The notes under the pieces: model-generated
The model's input: only the letters and a program-made list of their open reading frames with translations
Database searches by the model: none
What the model was told of the DNA's origin: nothing
Position numbers and translations under genes: made by a program
NCBI GenBank assembly: GCA_963930775.1
Contig: OZ005703.1
Span: 7,936,001 to 8,000,000, forward strand
Reading direction: 5' to 3'
DNA from: Cliona cf. orientalis
Taxonomy: Eukaryota > Porifera > Demospongiae > Clionaida > Clionaidae
DNA length: 64,000 nucleotides
Shown here: positions 35,801 through 48,259 of the stretch, in pieces
Position numbering within the stretch: the first letter of the stretch is position 1
Layout of the letters: each line of letters begins with the position of its first letter

Positions 35801-36295
35801 CCACACCACGTCATGGAATCAATATCTCTCTCCCCTCTCGTTCTTTCTCGCAGACTCAGAAAGCTCACAAAGTTACTCAGTTCCACATCACGTGCTGGAG
35901 GCCTGATGGTCATTGCTCCAACCTGAAGAGTGTCACTGATGTGATTGAGGAGATGACCAAGGTCCAGATAAGATCAGGCAACAAACCCATTGTTGTCCAC
36001 TGCAGTGATACAGTGACTCGCAGTGGAATGTTCTGTGCCATTGCCACCACCATTGAGAGATGCAAGACAGAGGGAGTGGTGGATGTGTTCCAGGTCGTCA
36101 AGGCTCTGCGAGTACAGAAACCAGGGGCTGTCCCCACTGTGGTGAGTGGACATGTGTCATAAATCATCTGTGGGGGGAATTTATCAAAATTTTTCCTTGT
36201 TCCCCCTCATGCAGGAAAACTGCAAGCACATTTTCGAGACAGCCTTGGTGTATCTGGAGTCTTTTGATACCTATGCCAACTTCCAGAACATCTAA
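29820..36295 (+). CDS. RPTP gene C: receptor phosphatase, frameshifted before D2
   Basis: Exons: 29820-29892, 30020-30454, 30510-30866, 31378-31725, 31784-31952, 32017-32156, 32378-32778, 32910-33000, 33123-33205, 33298-33334, 34231-34445, 34491-34645, 34737-34872, 34926-35075, 35132-35225, 35287-35355, 35464-35724, 35854-36141, 36214-36295. Signal peptide [14 protein letters not shown]; Cys-rich Ig, Ig, Ig; Pro-rich stalk and TM; RRRRS juxtamembrane; cytosolic I-set; D1 with WPD and [12 protein letters not shown]. The exon for Ig domain 3 is a partly inverted fossil; skipping it keeps the frame. The exon at 35287-35355 is 69 bp where others have 65: an extra AGCT after GACTACAT. This shifts the frame and gives a stop early in the next exon, so D2 would be lost. 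The ITIM-like Tyr is Cys here (codon 32132-32134). Confidence 0.78.
31012..31232. pseudogene. inverted Ig-exon fossil in gene C
   Basis: The 5' half of an Ig exon (from 30953, GGTGGGACAAACTGAC) is in sense orientation. The following segment reads on the minus strand as the 3' half of the same exon ([16 protein letters not shown]), including its old donor and intron start. Genes E (44737-45018) and G keep the exon intact. Confidence 0.8.
33335..34230. other. gene C intron 11 with poly-G tract
   Basis: 0.9 kb intron that closely matches the intron of gene E at 47377-48259 in sequence and length. It has 14 G at 33941-33954 where gene E has 22 G. A CA-rich patch lies near 33490-33520. No exon seen. 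Confidence 0.6.
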
Positions 36296-36392
36296 TTTAA
36301 TATTATGTGACCCTCTCCACTACCATTTTAATTAATTAGAATGTGTACAGTGTGGTTTGATTATTTAGTTTATGTAACTAGTGTATTATTAA

Positions 36393-36500
36393 TAGCTTAT
36401 GGAATTTAATGCTGCTGTGTAATAATGTTCAAGAGTGTGATGCCGGACGCGAGTGGCCGCGTTAACGACCTTTACCCAATGGGCACGAAGGATTTGCGCA
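36393..36500 (+). promoter_or_regulatory. promoter cassette of gene D
   Basis: Same cassette as at 29552: AGCTTATGGAATTTAATGCT, then ACGACCTTTACC (36465-36476), then a shortened TTTGCGCACTG where others have the NRF1-type palindrome. It is followed by CTAGATATTCTAACGGCTC, which is the uninterrupted version of the site split by the mobile element before gene F. Confidence 0.6.
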
Positions 36501-36701
36501 CTGATTACAGTTAGTGTTTAGAATCTCTAGATATTCTAACGGCTCAAAATCATGCGCATGTCAGTTCAATCGCAGGTTAGATCTCAGCGGTGGTTGAGCG
36601 GCATTATTTAATATAGCTAATACTGCGCTTGCGATTTAGCCCAGCTCTGGGGATTTCGGGTACATGAGTAATTAGACTGTCGGGGCAGCACAGCTGGCGA
36701 G

Positions 36702-39700
36702 ATGGCGCTTGCTGATGGTCTCTTCTGTCTGGTGCTACTGTTGCTGGGTTCACTGACTACTAGAGCTCAACAATTGCAAGGTAGTTACTCTAATATTATT
36801 ATTATACTGATATAATATTATTATAGTGAGATTTAATAGATCGTATTGACGTACGTTAGATAAAGCATATCCATGCAGATCTCTATCATTGTATTAATTT
36901 TGATGATTGTGCACACATATCTTTAGCTGGTGTCACTTTGGTTCTTCATGGAGTAACTATACCCAATGACAGCTTTGTGGACCTTGATGATGTCATGTAC
37001 ACTTCTCCTAGTGAAACGAATAGAAGGGCTCCTCCATCAAATAGGAATCCCAGAGATGAATCACTGCAGTGCATAACTGACCTAGTAGACTGTTGTGGTA
37101 CAGAGTCTGGCACACCATCAGGTATCATGCGCACTGTTCGTGGCGACTGGTACTTTCCTGATGGGACTACAGTTGAATCTACCGCTTCTGGAGCAGTTTT
37201 TCTAGCAAACAGAGGTCCAAATGAAGTCATACATCAAAAACAGTTTAATGGCTCAGTTCGTCTCTATCGTAGATACGGTAATCCACCAGGAAGAGGTCGT
37301 TTCCGCTGTGAGCTACCCAGTGCTACTGATCCCAGTGTTAACCAGACACTCTATGCCAGTATTTGTGAGTTTCACTTGCTATGTTATAGCTAATACTTCA
37401 TTGAGTACTCTACAGTGAGTTTTGGATTCCGTCATGATATTGATCATGTGACCATCTCTCCCTCCACTGACTCCACTACCACTACTGCTGGGGAGAGAGA
37501 CTACTTACTGACATGTTCATCAACTCTCTTTGAACCCACTAGTCTACCCTCTGGTGTACCTAAACCAATGTTTCAGTGGTTGTTTGGTGGCAGTACCTCA
37601 CTTCCCTCTGGTGTGACTGCTATGCCAACTGTTATGAGCGACAGCAACTCCTCTAGCGAGACCTACACCGGTATTCTGCAGTTTTCTCCACTGAGTCCAT
37701 CTCATGCAGGGATGTACACATGTCGACTTGGGGCTGGAAGACTGGTGAACAATGCTACAGTTATAGTGAATGGTATGATAAGACTAGTAGCATACACAAA
37801 TTCTAAAATTTAATAATTAGCTATAGACAGATTTTTCACCGTAAAATATGTATACAACCAAGGGCTTATCAAGCCGTGGCTCGATAAGCCCTTGGTATAA
37901 TACTTTCATTTTTGCCAAAAGGGACGAGCCACTCTCTTCTTAATTTATTTACCGTAACAATCCAATAAGTAGGAGTGGTCACAAAATTGGGCGTGGCAAC
38001 ACAAGCCCCCCTCCCCCGCCTCCCCACTACGAAAAAGTTATTTACACCGATGGTCAGGCTGCTTCCATTCTTAATCACTCATTGCTAGGCCATTCCAGCT
38101 AAACTTGGAAACTCAAATAATTATAAGCTTGGGGAATGGGGGAGGGGGGGACCCTGGGGACGAGGCTAGAATGTAAATACATAATTACATACGCTATTCC
38201 TACAGTCCCGGATCCACAATCTGTCACTGTCACTAGCAGCCTTGGTACCATGGTTCGTATTGGATCAGATATTACTCTGACCTGCTCTGTGCAAATGGGT
38301 GAAAATGTACTTTCAGCTCATCTTGAATCACTCATGACTGTGAATGCTTCAATCACCAAGCCGGACGAGACTATAGTAGTTCTATCTAGCCCAAAGATAG
38401 AGAGAACAGCCTACAAGTTAACTACTCAAATAAAATCCTTTGGAGACGATGATGTTGGAAACTACGTCTGCAATGCTACAGTTGAGCCATCACCTACTGC
38501 AATTTACCTCACTGGAATGGGTCAACGTGTGTCTAGTCCTTTAAAAATAGTAATAGGTAAGTGAAAAACATAAACCTTGCCCTATTCTACACCATACTCT
38601 CCTCCCCGCTAATCAATCACCCTTCAATCCATGCAGGTGGCAGCGATTCAGGTGCCATTGCAGGAGGTGTGATCGTCGTCATCATAGCAATAGTTGCAGT
38701 GGGGACCGTGGCTATTATAATCTTAATATTCATGTAAGTTTCATCCCTGTATCAACAGAGACTAGCTACTTCATATTGTTATATCTGGCTTACTGGCACA
38801 GGAGGAGGAGGAGGAGGTCAACAGCATCTTACAAGCATGCAACTGTACCTAGTGTAAAGAAACACCCTCCAGTCCCTGATGCTTATAGTGGCAACCGGCT
38901 CAAGCAGGATGATATAGTGTACATTGGGTTGGACAATAATAGCAGTAAGTAGCATACTTACAAATAACCCTGGATTAGGAATGTTAATTTTACAGAGCCA
39001 CAGATCACAAAGTTTCCCTCGGATACAACTGTGATTGAGGGGGAAGGGGTGTACTTTAGGATCAAGGTGAGTGGAGAGCCACAGCCAACAGTGACCTGGT
39101 ACCATGATGGGGAGCCAGTCAGAGCAGACTATGCCCGTGAGATTGAGTCAGATGGGAGCCTGACCATTCCCTCCACGGAGCTGAAACACTCTGGAGTCTA
39201 CAAGGCAGTGGCTGCCAACTCACACGGCTCTGAAGAGAGGGAAATCAAGCTGATGGTTAATGAGGAGACAGGGGCTTCAACAGCCAGTGCCATTGGCGAA
39301 GTGGTATTCTCCAGGCCCATTCCCATTCCTGAGTTTGGCAAATATGTTACTGAGCTTCATTCTAACTCAAATCAACCTTTCAAAGATCTCTACCAGGTTG
39401 GCCTTCATGAATGTCCATTAGCTATAGATAGATATCAGTTAGCTTCTTGTTTATTTGTGATCATTCCACCTACATGCATGCACCTCACTTATTCACAACA
39501 CCTTTGCTATCACTCACAGGCTCTGGACACTGGAGAGGAAGGGCATAGTATTGAATACGCCACCAACCGTGGGATAAAACCACTCAACAGATTTGCAAAT
39601 ATTGTTGTTTGTAAGTGAGATATAGAACACTTATATATTTGTATGTACATTATACAATATTATTATACCTGGCCCTTAAGTATCGTAACTATTGGGTACA

Positions 39701-42573
39701 TTATTGTATGGTGCCACTTTTCCTGCAGATGATGACAATCGCATTGCTCTGAAGCCTCTGCCTGATGTCAGTGACTGTCAGAGAGACTACATCAACGCCT
39801 GCTATGTCGACGTACGTGAGTTTATTGTTGATTTTCCATTAGCTACTCAACTACTATAGAATAGCTTGTTTGTCTGTGTTCCCAAACTTACAGGGCTACT
39901 CTATTCCAAACAAGTTCATGGTCACCCAAGGTAAGTGGGCATGGACAATGTCATGTGATGAGCTATAGCTACATGACCCCAATCCAAGTGATTGATAGAG
40001 ATGGTACAAAGGATAGTTTCTGAGATTCCAATCTTAATAGAAAATGCAACATTAATTAAAATAATTTTTACCTTCATCCACATGCACTGACTCGCATCAT
40101 ACCCTCCACACACACACATGCATGCCATGACGTTGCATTGCAGCTGGTACCAGTACCCCAGACTAATACAATGATATTGTACTCTTCATTATGAAGTACT
40201 GAAGGTTGCTTTAATGTTTTGTGTATTTGGCTTAAAATAACTGCATACTTTCAGTTTGATTTTTTAAGCAACACTGACTGTGCACACATGCATAATGTGA
40301 TGATAGCTCTCAAGTAAACTTTGCCATTTTCATTCAAAATAGGCCCAGCATTGCATGTTTGCACAAATCTGCTATCATTTTTGCTAAAATCTACAAGAAT
40401 AACAATTTGAATCAGCCAGCTCATTCAGTATCAAACAATGGAATTGAGATAATAATATATTATATTAAAATTGCGCAGCATTATGGCTAGAACACCTTTT
40501 TTGTCCTAATTATAAGGTCCCCTGCCTAAGACAGTGGTGGATTTCTGGCGGCTAATTTGGCAGGAGCGTCCCCCTACCATCGTCATGGTGACCAATGTGA
40601 AGGAGGGTAGTAAGATCAAGTGTCAGCAGTATTGGCCGGAGAGTGGGAAGAAAGATTTTGGACCTTTTCAAGTGACCATAACTGACCAGCAGATCTTTGC
40701 AGATTACACCATCAGAATTCTCTCTATCAAAGTATGATAATTTATTAATATTAATTAAAGTTATCTTTAATTGGTTGTAGTTTGGTTCAGAAAGTTCCCA
40801 CAAGGTGACTCAATACCACTTCACTGCCTGGCCTGATCATGGAGTACCAGACTATGCCACATCCATCTTAGCCTTCCACAGGAGAGTGAAGGCTCAGCAC
40901 CACCCCTCCAGGGGACCAATGGTAGTACACTGCAGGTGAGAAAGATAGCTAAACTTTACCATACCAAGCAAATTTTACACCTTTTGGTTTTGTACACATT
41001 CAGTGCTGGTGTGGGTCGCACAGGTACACTTATTGCAATAGACAATGTGCTGGAGCAGATAGAGAAAGAGCAGGTGGTGGACATCCCAGGAGCCATCACC
41101 AAGGCCAGACAAAGAAGAATGAAAATGGTCCAAACTCATGTGAGTTCACCACTTCAACTCTCTGATCAATGCCATTTCATCATCAATCTCCATACATGCA
41201 GGATCAATTCACATTCATCCATGATGCTATCCTGGAGTCAGTCACCTGTGGAGACACTCAAATCGCAGCCACCAATTTGAGGACTACAATAGCTAAAATG
41301 AAGAGAAATGATAGCAAGAATCAACCTCATGGATTCCAGTACCAATTCAAGGTATGTATGTCGACTTTACATGGTAAGGGGTCGTTACCCTCTCATTTTT
41401 CTCTCTGCAGATCTTGGAGCAGGTTTCTCCCAACCCTGAGGAGATTCACTGTAGTGGGGCACTCAACTGCCCAGACAGAAATCGCAGTGACAAATATCTT
41501 CCTGGTGAGTTTCCATTGTGAGCTGGGGTGTCTATGTTATAATAATTATCATATCTTGTTCTTTCCAGCGGATCGTTGGAGAGTTGTTCTAAAAGGAGAA
41601 CAGCCAGACTACATACATGCAGTCAATATCAATGTGAGCTTGGAAATGATATCTATGAACCGTAATGCAATAACTTAATGGATAAAGCTCTAAATTTGGA
41701 ATTTCCCATTGGATTTTTTTATGCAGGGCTACAAGCACAAGAGAGCATTCATAGTTGCAGAAGGTCCAATGAAGTCAACAGTGAGAAACTTTTGGAAGAT
41801 GATTTACGAGCGCAACTGTGCCGTGGTGGTGATGACATCCTCTTTAGTTGAGGGAGGGCAGGAGGCCAGCGCTCAGTACTGGCCTGACAGTGGAATAGCT
41901 CATTATGGAGAGTTCGCTGTGGACCTACTGGGAGAAGAGAAACTGCAGGGATTTATGATTAGGAATCTCAGTGTCACGGATACAAAGGTAATAATATGCT
42001 GATACTATCACATGATTGACTATACACCATGCTAATAGCACTTCTATATTTAACGACCTTTACCAAATTCCACACCACATCATGGAATCAATATCTCTAC
42101 CCCCTGTCATTCTTTCTTGCAGACTCAGAAAGCTCACAAAGTTACTCAGTTCCACATCACGTGCTGGAGGTCTGATGGTCATTGCTCCAACCTGAAGAGT
42201 GTCACTGATGTGATTGAGGAGATGACCAAGGTCCAGATAAGATCAGGCAACAAACCCATTGTTGTCCACTGCAGTGATACAGTGACTCGCAGTGGAATGT
42301 TCTGTGCCACTGCCACCACCATTGAGAGATGCAAGACAGAGGGAGTGGTGGATGTGTTCCAGGTCGTCAAGGCTCTGCGAGTACAGAAACCAGGGGCTGT
42401 CCCCACTGTGGTGAGTGGACACGTGTCATAAAGGATCTGTGGGGGGAATTTATCAAAATTATGTGAATTTTTCCTTGTTCTCCCTCATGCAGGAAAACTA
42501 TAAGCACATTTTTGAGATAGCTTTGGTGTATCTGGAGTCTTTTGATACCTACGCCAACTTCCAGAACATCTAA
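36702..42573 (+). CDS. RPTP gene D: intact receptor phosphatase with ITIM-like motif
   Basis: Exons: 36702-36780, 36927-37364, 37416-37772, 38206-38556, 38637-38733, 38802-38944, 38996-39396, 39520-39610, 39729-39811, 39894-39930, 40517-40731, 40781-40935, 41004-41139, 41202-41351, 41411-41504, 41569-41633, 41727-41987, 42123-42410, 42493-42573. The sum is in frame: 1173 residues. Signal peptide [15 protein letters not shown] (1-24), Cys-rich Ig (27-172), Ig (173-291), Ig (292-408), TM (about 415-440), juxtamembrane RRRRR...HPPVP, then IVYIGL (38914-38931), which fits the ITIM consensus IxYxxL; I-set without cysteines (489-622); D1 with WPD and [12 protein letters not shown]2 with [10 protein letters not shown]. 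The Pro-rich stalk of genes C and E is missing because the TM exon starts later. Acceptors are regular except TATAAG before 40517. Confidence 0.86.
37857..37896. repeat. 40-bp perfect hairpin in gene D intron
   Basis: ACCAAGGGCTTATC and its exact inverse GATAAGCCCTTGGT surround a 12-base loop that itself pairs (AGCC/GGCT). It is followed by about 150 bp without counterpart in the paralogous introns, so it may mark an insertion. Confidence 0.6.
38045..38105. pseudogene. remnant of the inverted Ig exon in gene D
   Basis: The words CAGGCTGCTTCCATTCTTAA and GCTAGGCCATTCCAGC match the right end of the inverted exon fossil in genes C and F. The rest has been deleted or replaced. Confidence 0.6.
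39931..40516. other. gene D intron 11
   Basis: AT-rich intron that matches the gene F intron at 58760-59332 rather than those of genes C and E. No exon or RNA seen. Confidence 0.5.
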
Positions 42574-42679
42574 TTATTATGTGACCCTCTCCCCTACCAT
42601 TTTAATTAATTAGAATGTGTACAGTGTGGTTTAATTCTTTAGTTAATTTGTAACTAGTATATTATTATTACTAGAGATG

Positions 42680-43263
42680 ATGTTTTAACATCAATGGGGC
42701 GAGCCTCCGCGAACCCCACACAAGTGGTGTACAAATGATTTTATCAAGTTTGGAAATTTATGATCGACTCGAGAGAGTGGAAACTACGGTTAGAACGTGT
42801 CTGTAGCTACTTGGATAGTGCATGGTCTCATAGTTCAGTGTAGCCTCATATCGATGATCATTTTGCTAGCAACAGTCACTTGTTTTTAGGGCCTTGAATT
42901 TGGAGTCTCAAATGGACCATCCGGCTGTATCTACTGGAAATGTTTCGCTCTGCCTGCCTAGAACGACATACTTATTCTTTGTAGCCTTGCCCCTCTCAGT
43001 CTGAGTCTCGGCAGCTCTCCTTTTGAACCTTCTGTTTCTGCGTTTTCTCAGTCTTTCTTTTTTAGTCCCTCGATGTCAGTGTTCGGTGCTCCCGTACCGT
43101 GTCCCTACGTCGTATGCGCATGCGCGTAACGGAAGAAATATTGTATATCGTTGAAATAGAAGACAGGTATATACGGAATGACGTACGGACGGCAGATATA
43201 TATATATAAACGGAAAATCTCGATTGACATCACTTGTGTGGGGCTCGCTTCGGCTCCCCCAAA
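42680..43263. mobile_element. 580-bp insertion between genes D and E
   Basis: Interrupts a 3' flank that is continuous in the paralogues (ATTATTATTA joined to TAGCTTGTGG). The left side GGGGCGAGCC...CCCCACACAAGTGGTG is inverted on the right as CACTTGTGTGGGGCTCGC...GGCTCCCCC. It contains a TGCGCATGCGC word near 43116. No transposase frame seen; non-autonomous. Confidence 0.7.
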
Positions 43264-43385
43264 TAGCTTGTGGAATTTAATGCTGCTGTGTAATAATGTT
43301 AAAGTGTGTGATGGCACGCGGACGCGAGTGACGGCATTAACGACCTTTTCCAAATAGGCGTGCGTAGTTGCGCATGCGCATTAAA
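43263..43385 (+). promoter_or_regulatory. promoter cassette of gene E
   Basis: TAGCTTGTGGAATTTAATGC, then ACGACCTTTTCC (43340-43351) and TTGCGCATGCGCA. Same order as upstream of genes C and D, about 230 bp before the start. Confidence 0.55.
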
Positions 43386-45435
43386 CACAGTTCATGCACA
43401 TCATGAGTTGGAGCATTTTCGTTTACTTTTGACTAGCTGGATATTCTATTTTTAGTACGGCCGGCTCAAAATATCAGTTCAATCGCATGTTTAATATAGT
43501 CTAATAATTATTATCTCTAGCTCAGCGGTGTGCCTAATTATTAGCTGACCGTCGGGACAGCCGGCGCAGCTGGCGAGATGGCGCGTGCTGATGGTCTCTT
43601 CTCTCTTGGGCTGCTGTTGCTGGCTTCACTGACTACTAGAGCTCAACAAGGTAGCAAGTAAGATAATCCCTAGCTAACAATTTTTTTAGACTACTACCCA
43701 AAATGTACATGCATCCAGATCTCTAGTATTAATAATGATGATTGTTTAATGTGCATTAGCTGGTGTCACTCTGGTCACAGTTCTTCATGGAGTAACCATA
43801 CCCAGTAACAGCCTTGTGGATTTTGATGATGTCATGTACACTGCACCCAACTCCATGAATGCTGATCCTCCATCAAATAGGAATCCCAGAGATGAAGCAC
43901 TGAAGTGTGTAACTGACCTAGTAGACTGTTGTGGTACAGAGTCTGACGCACCATCAAATATCACGCGCACAGTTCGTGGTGACCGGTACTTTCCTGATGG
44001 GACTACAGTTGGGTTTGGTGATGGTACACGGTTTCTTGTAAACAGAGGTCCAAATGAAAACATAAATGGACAACAGGTTAATGGCTCAGTTCGTCTCTAC
44101 CGTAGATACAGTGGTGCACCAGAAAGAGGTCGTTTTCGCTGTGAGCTACCCAATGCTGCTAATCCCAGAGTTAACCAGACTCTCTATGCTAATATTTGTG
44201 AGTTTTGTTTCGCTTAATGTATTAGCTATATTTTATCGAGTACCTTACTGTAGTGAATTTTGGATTCAGTTATGATATTGATCATGTGACCATCTCTTCC
44301 TCCACTGACTCCACTACCACTACTGCTGGGCAGAGAAACTACTCACTGATGTGCTCATCAACTCTCTTTGAACTCGATCGTATATTCTCTCGGTCTGATG
44401 TACCTTCACCAAAATTTCAGTGGTTGTTTGATGGCAGCAGTACCTCACTTCCCTCTGGTGTGACTGCTATGCCAACTGTTATGAGCAGCAACTCCGATAG
44501 TGAGACCTACACCAGTACTCTGCAGTTTTCTATAATAAGTCAGTCTCATGCAGGGATGTACACATGTCGACTTGGGGCTGGAAGACTGGTGATCAGTGCT
44601 ATGATTACTGTGAATGGTATTATTATAAGACTAGCAGCATAATTATACATAATGTTCTCTAGATCTGTTAATGGTAGCTTAGCCTATAGATATCATTACT
44701 ATAGATTTATGACATTATGTCTTATAATCTCTCTAGTTCCACCCATCAATATCATAGTAACTGCTAACCTCAACACCCCCCTGATGGTGGGACAAACTGA
44801 CTTCACTCTAACTTGTGGTGTTTCTGGAGCTAGTAAACTTACCCCAGTGATAATTTGGATTAAGAATGGAAGCACTCTGACCCAAGTTGATAATTCAACA
44901 ACTCTACTCCTCACTCCACTTAGCTTGTCACATGCTGGAAACTACACATGCAGTATCACCTCAGCCTTACTGAACCATCCAGTGATGGCTAATAACAGCC
45001 AAATGGTGACCATTCAAAGTGAGTACAGTTAGTACAGCATAAGTATAATAGTCTTGTTGCTAGGCCTTTGCAGTTAAAATTGGAAACTGTAAGTGGGGAG
45101 GCGAGGATAGAATTTATAATAGACTATTCCTACAGTTCCAGATCTACAATCTGTCACTGTCACTAGCAGCCTTGGAAACATTGTTCTCAATGGATCTGAT
45201 GTTACTCTGACATGCTCTGTGCAAATGGGTGAAAATATACCTTCAGCTCATCTTGAGTCACTCTTGATGGTGAATGCTTCAATCACCAAGCCAGATGGGA
45301 CTGTACTGGTCCTATCTAACCCAGAGATAGAGGGCACAGCCTACAAGTTAACCACTCGAATAATCTCCTTTGATGACGACGATGTTGGAAATTACACCTG
45401 CAATGCTACAGTCAGGCCACTACATGCAGTTTACC

Positions 45436-45786
45436 AGGGGCGTACCTTAGTTGTTTCCTCGTTGCCCGGAAACCCCCCTTGGCAGTCAGATTCAGCATTA
45501 TCTTAGTATGACTTAGCTGCTACAGGAAACCCCCTTGGTTTCCAGATTCCATCTGCAGGCACTAAAATCTCTTAAAACTTAGCTTAGAACTCTCCTCTAG
45601 TGTTTTACCTTGTGTTTCTTTGCTAAAATCTTCGAGAAACTGGCAAACTGTTACTAAAACATGCTAAACAGCGATCGTTAATTAGAGGGCGTGGCCCCAA
45701 AAGTGGGCGTGGTCGATAACTTTTTCGCGCGCGCTTCGCGCGCAACTGCTTAGAAACCCCCTGTATTAAATCCTGGGTACGCCCCT
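45436..45786. mobile_element. 351-bp hAT-like MITE in a gene E exon
   Basis: Ends AGGGGCGTACC and GGTACGCCCCT are perfect 11-bp inverted repeats. The exon bases GTTTACC are duplicated on both sides (45429-45435 and 45787-45793). Removing the element and one copy restores the AVYLTGMG reading of the paralogues. A CGCGCGCGC palindrome lies near 45726-45743. No ORF of note; non-autonomous. Confidence 0.85.
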
Positions 45787-45870
45787 GTTTACCTCACTGG
45801 AATGGGTCAACTTGTGTCTAGTCCTTTAGTAATAGGTACATGATAAACTGAATCTCACCCTGTTCTATGT

Positions 45871-45917
45871 TAGTCTCGCGGCGCCGCCCCTTCACAAGAG
45901 GTGGCACCGCGAGACTA
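45871..45917. mobile_element. 47-bp palindromic micro-element with 9-bp target duplication
   Basis: TAGTCTCGCGG...CCGCGAGACTA forms a hairpin with about 22-bp arms. GTTCTATGT flanks it on both sides (45862-45870 and 45918-45926). The same intron in gene C (about 31752-31766) has the site once, uninterrupted. Confidence 0.8.
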
Positions 45918-47376
45918 GTTCTATGTATGTGTGTGTGCTTTATAATAGCACTCCCTACTACCACTCCTCCTCCTTCTACTACTCAACCATCCCTCAATCC
46001 AAGTGGCAGGACTGATACTAGCAGTGATAGCAATTCAGGTGCCATTGCAGGAGGTGTGATTGTCGTCATCATAGCGCTAGCTGCAGTGGGGGCCACGGCT
46101 ATTATAATCTTAATATTCATGTAAGTTTCATCACCGCATCAACAGAGACTACTTCTGAATCATACTAAGTTAATATATCTGGCCTACTGGCACAGGAGAA
46201 GGAGGAGGACGCATTCAACAGGAACTTACAAACAAACAGCAGCATCTAGTGTAAAGAAACGCCCTCCAGTTCCTGTTGCATACAGCAAACACTACAAACG
46301 GGATGACATTGAGTACATTGGATTGGGAAACAACAGCAGTAAGCACAGCTCTATTCATATGATTAGAAACAGCCCTAGATTTAAAAAAAATATTATCTCA
46401 AGAACCACAGATCACAAAGTTTCCCTCTGATACAACCGTCATTGAGGGGGAAGGAGTGTACTTTAGGATCAAGGTGAGTGGAGAGCCACAGCCAACAGTG
46501 ACCTGGTACCACAATGGGGAGCCAGTCAGAGCAGACTATGCCCGTGAGATTGAGTCAGACGGGAGCCTGACCATTCCCTCCACAGAGCTGAAACACTCTG
46601 GAGTCTACAAGGCAGTGGCTGCCAACTCACATGGCTTTGGAGAGAGGGAAATCAAGCTGATGGTTAATGAGGAGACAGGAGCTTTAACAGCCAGTGCCAT
46701 TGGCGAAGTGGTGTTCTTCAGGCCCATTCCCATTCCTGAGTTTGGGAAATACGTTGCTGAACTTCATGCTAACTCAAATAAACCTTTCAAAGATCTCTAC
46801 CAGGTTAGACTTCAAAAAGAATTTCCATTAATATATCAATATCAATTACCTGGTACTTGTATAATATTATTATACTTTCAATATCATTTCTCCTAGCTAC
46901 ATGCATGCACCTTGCTTATTCACAACACCTTTGCTATCACACACAGACTCTGGACACTGGAGAGGAAGGGCACAGTATTGAATACGCCACCAAACATGAG
47001 ACAAAACCACTCAATAGATTTGCAAATATTGTTGTTTGTAAGTGAAATTTAATAAATATTTTGACCAGATGTAAGACACTCAATATTATTATACCTGGCC
47101 TTTAAGCTTAAAGATTAAAAATTTAATGTTGGGCACATTATTATGGATGGCACTTTTCCTGCAGATGATGACAATCGCATTGCTCTGAAGCCTCTGCCTG
47201 ATGTCAGTGACTGTCAGAGAGACTACATCAACGCCTGCTATGTCGATGTACGTGAGTTTATTGTTGATTTTTCATTAGCTACTCAAACAATCACAACTAC
47301 TATATTTTAGCTTGTTTGTCTGTGTTCCCAAACTTACAGGGCTACTCTATTCCAAACAAGTTCATGGTCACCCAAG

Positions 47377-48259
47377 GTAAGTGGGCATGGACAATGTCAT
47401 GTGATGAGCTTTAGCTACATGACCCCAATTCAAGTGATTGACAGAGATGGTACAAAGGATAGTTTCTGATCATCAGATTCAGTTTTGATAGGAAATTTGG
47501 TTCATGATAACATCCACTGACTCGCATCGATCATACCCTTCACACACACATGCATGCTGTGATGTTGCACTGCAGTTGTATGACTGTTTGTGCCACAATA
47601 CAATGTTATGAAGTAATGAAGGTTGCTTTCATGCTTTTATATACAATAACAGAGAGCTTTTGCTTAAAATAACCTCATGCTTTGAGTTTGATCCCAAAAC
47701 ACTAACTGTGCACACATGCATAATGTGATGACAGCTAGGGATGGGTTCTCAAGCAAACTTTGCCATTTTTGTTTAAATAGGCCAATGTTTGCACAAAACT
47801 GTTATCATTTTTTGCTAAAATCAACAAGAATAGCAATTTGAATCAGCCAGCTCAATTATCAAACGAGGGATTGAGATAACATTATTACAATGATGTTGTC
47901 ATAGCATTGCATTGTCGCTAGAAGGTCACAAGCATTACATGGCAGCAGGGTTTCATCCAGTGGGGGGGGGGGGGGGGGGGGGGAGACGTCGACAGGGCGC
48001 TCCCTAACTTCCCCCCTAAAAATTTGACTTTAATTAAATTAAGCATCATAATATCACAGTAAATCACCAAAAAAAATCACTAGCATTTGTTTTTGATCAA
48101 AAATTATCCGAAACAGTATGGAAGAATTAAAGAAATTTTCCTAAAATACGTCCCAAGGAACTTGGTGTGCTGAATACGCCCACTCATTTATCGCGCTTCC
48201 ACCCCAATTTTTGTCGCTAGATGAAACCCCGAGCAGTACATGTAAATAATGGTCCACAG
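47377..48259. other. gene E intron 11 with poly-G tract
   Basis: Close copy of the gene C intron at 33335-34230. It has 22 consecutive G at 47962-47983. No exon seen. Confidence 0.6.
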
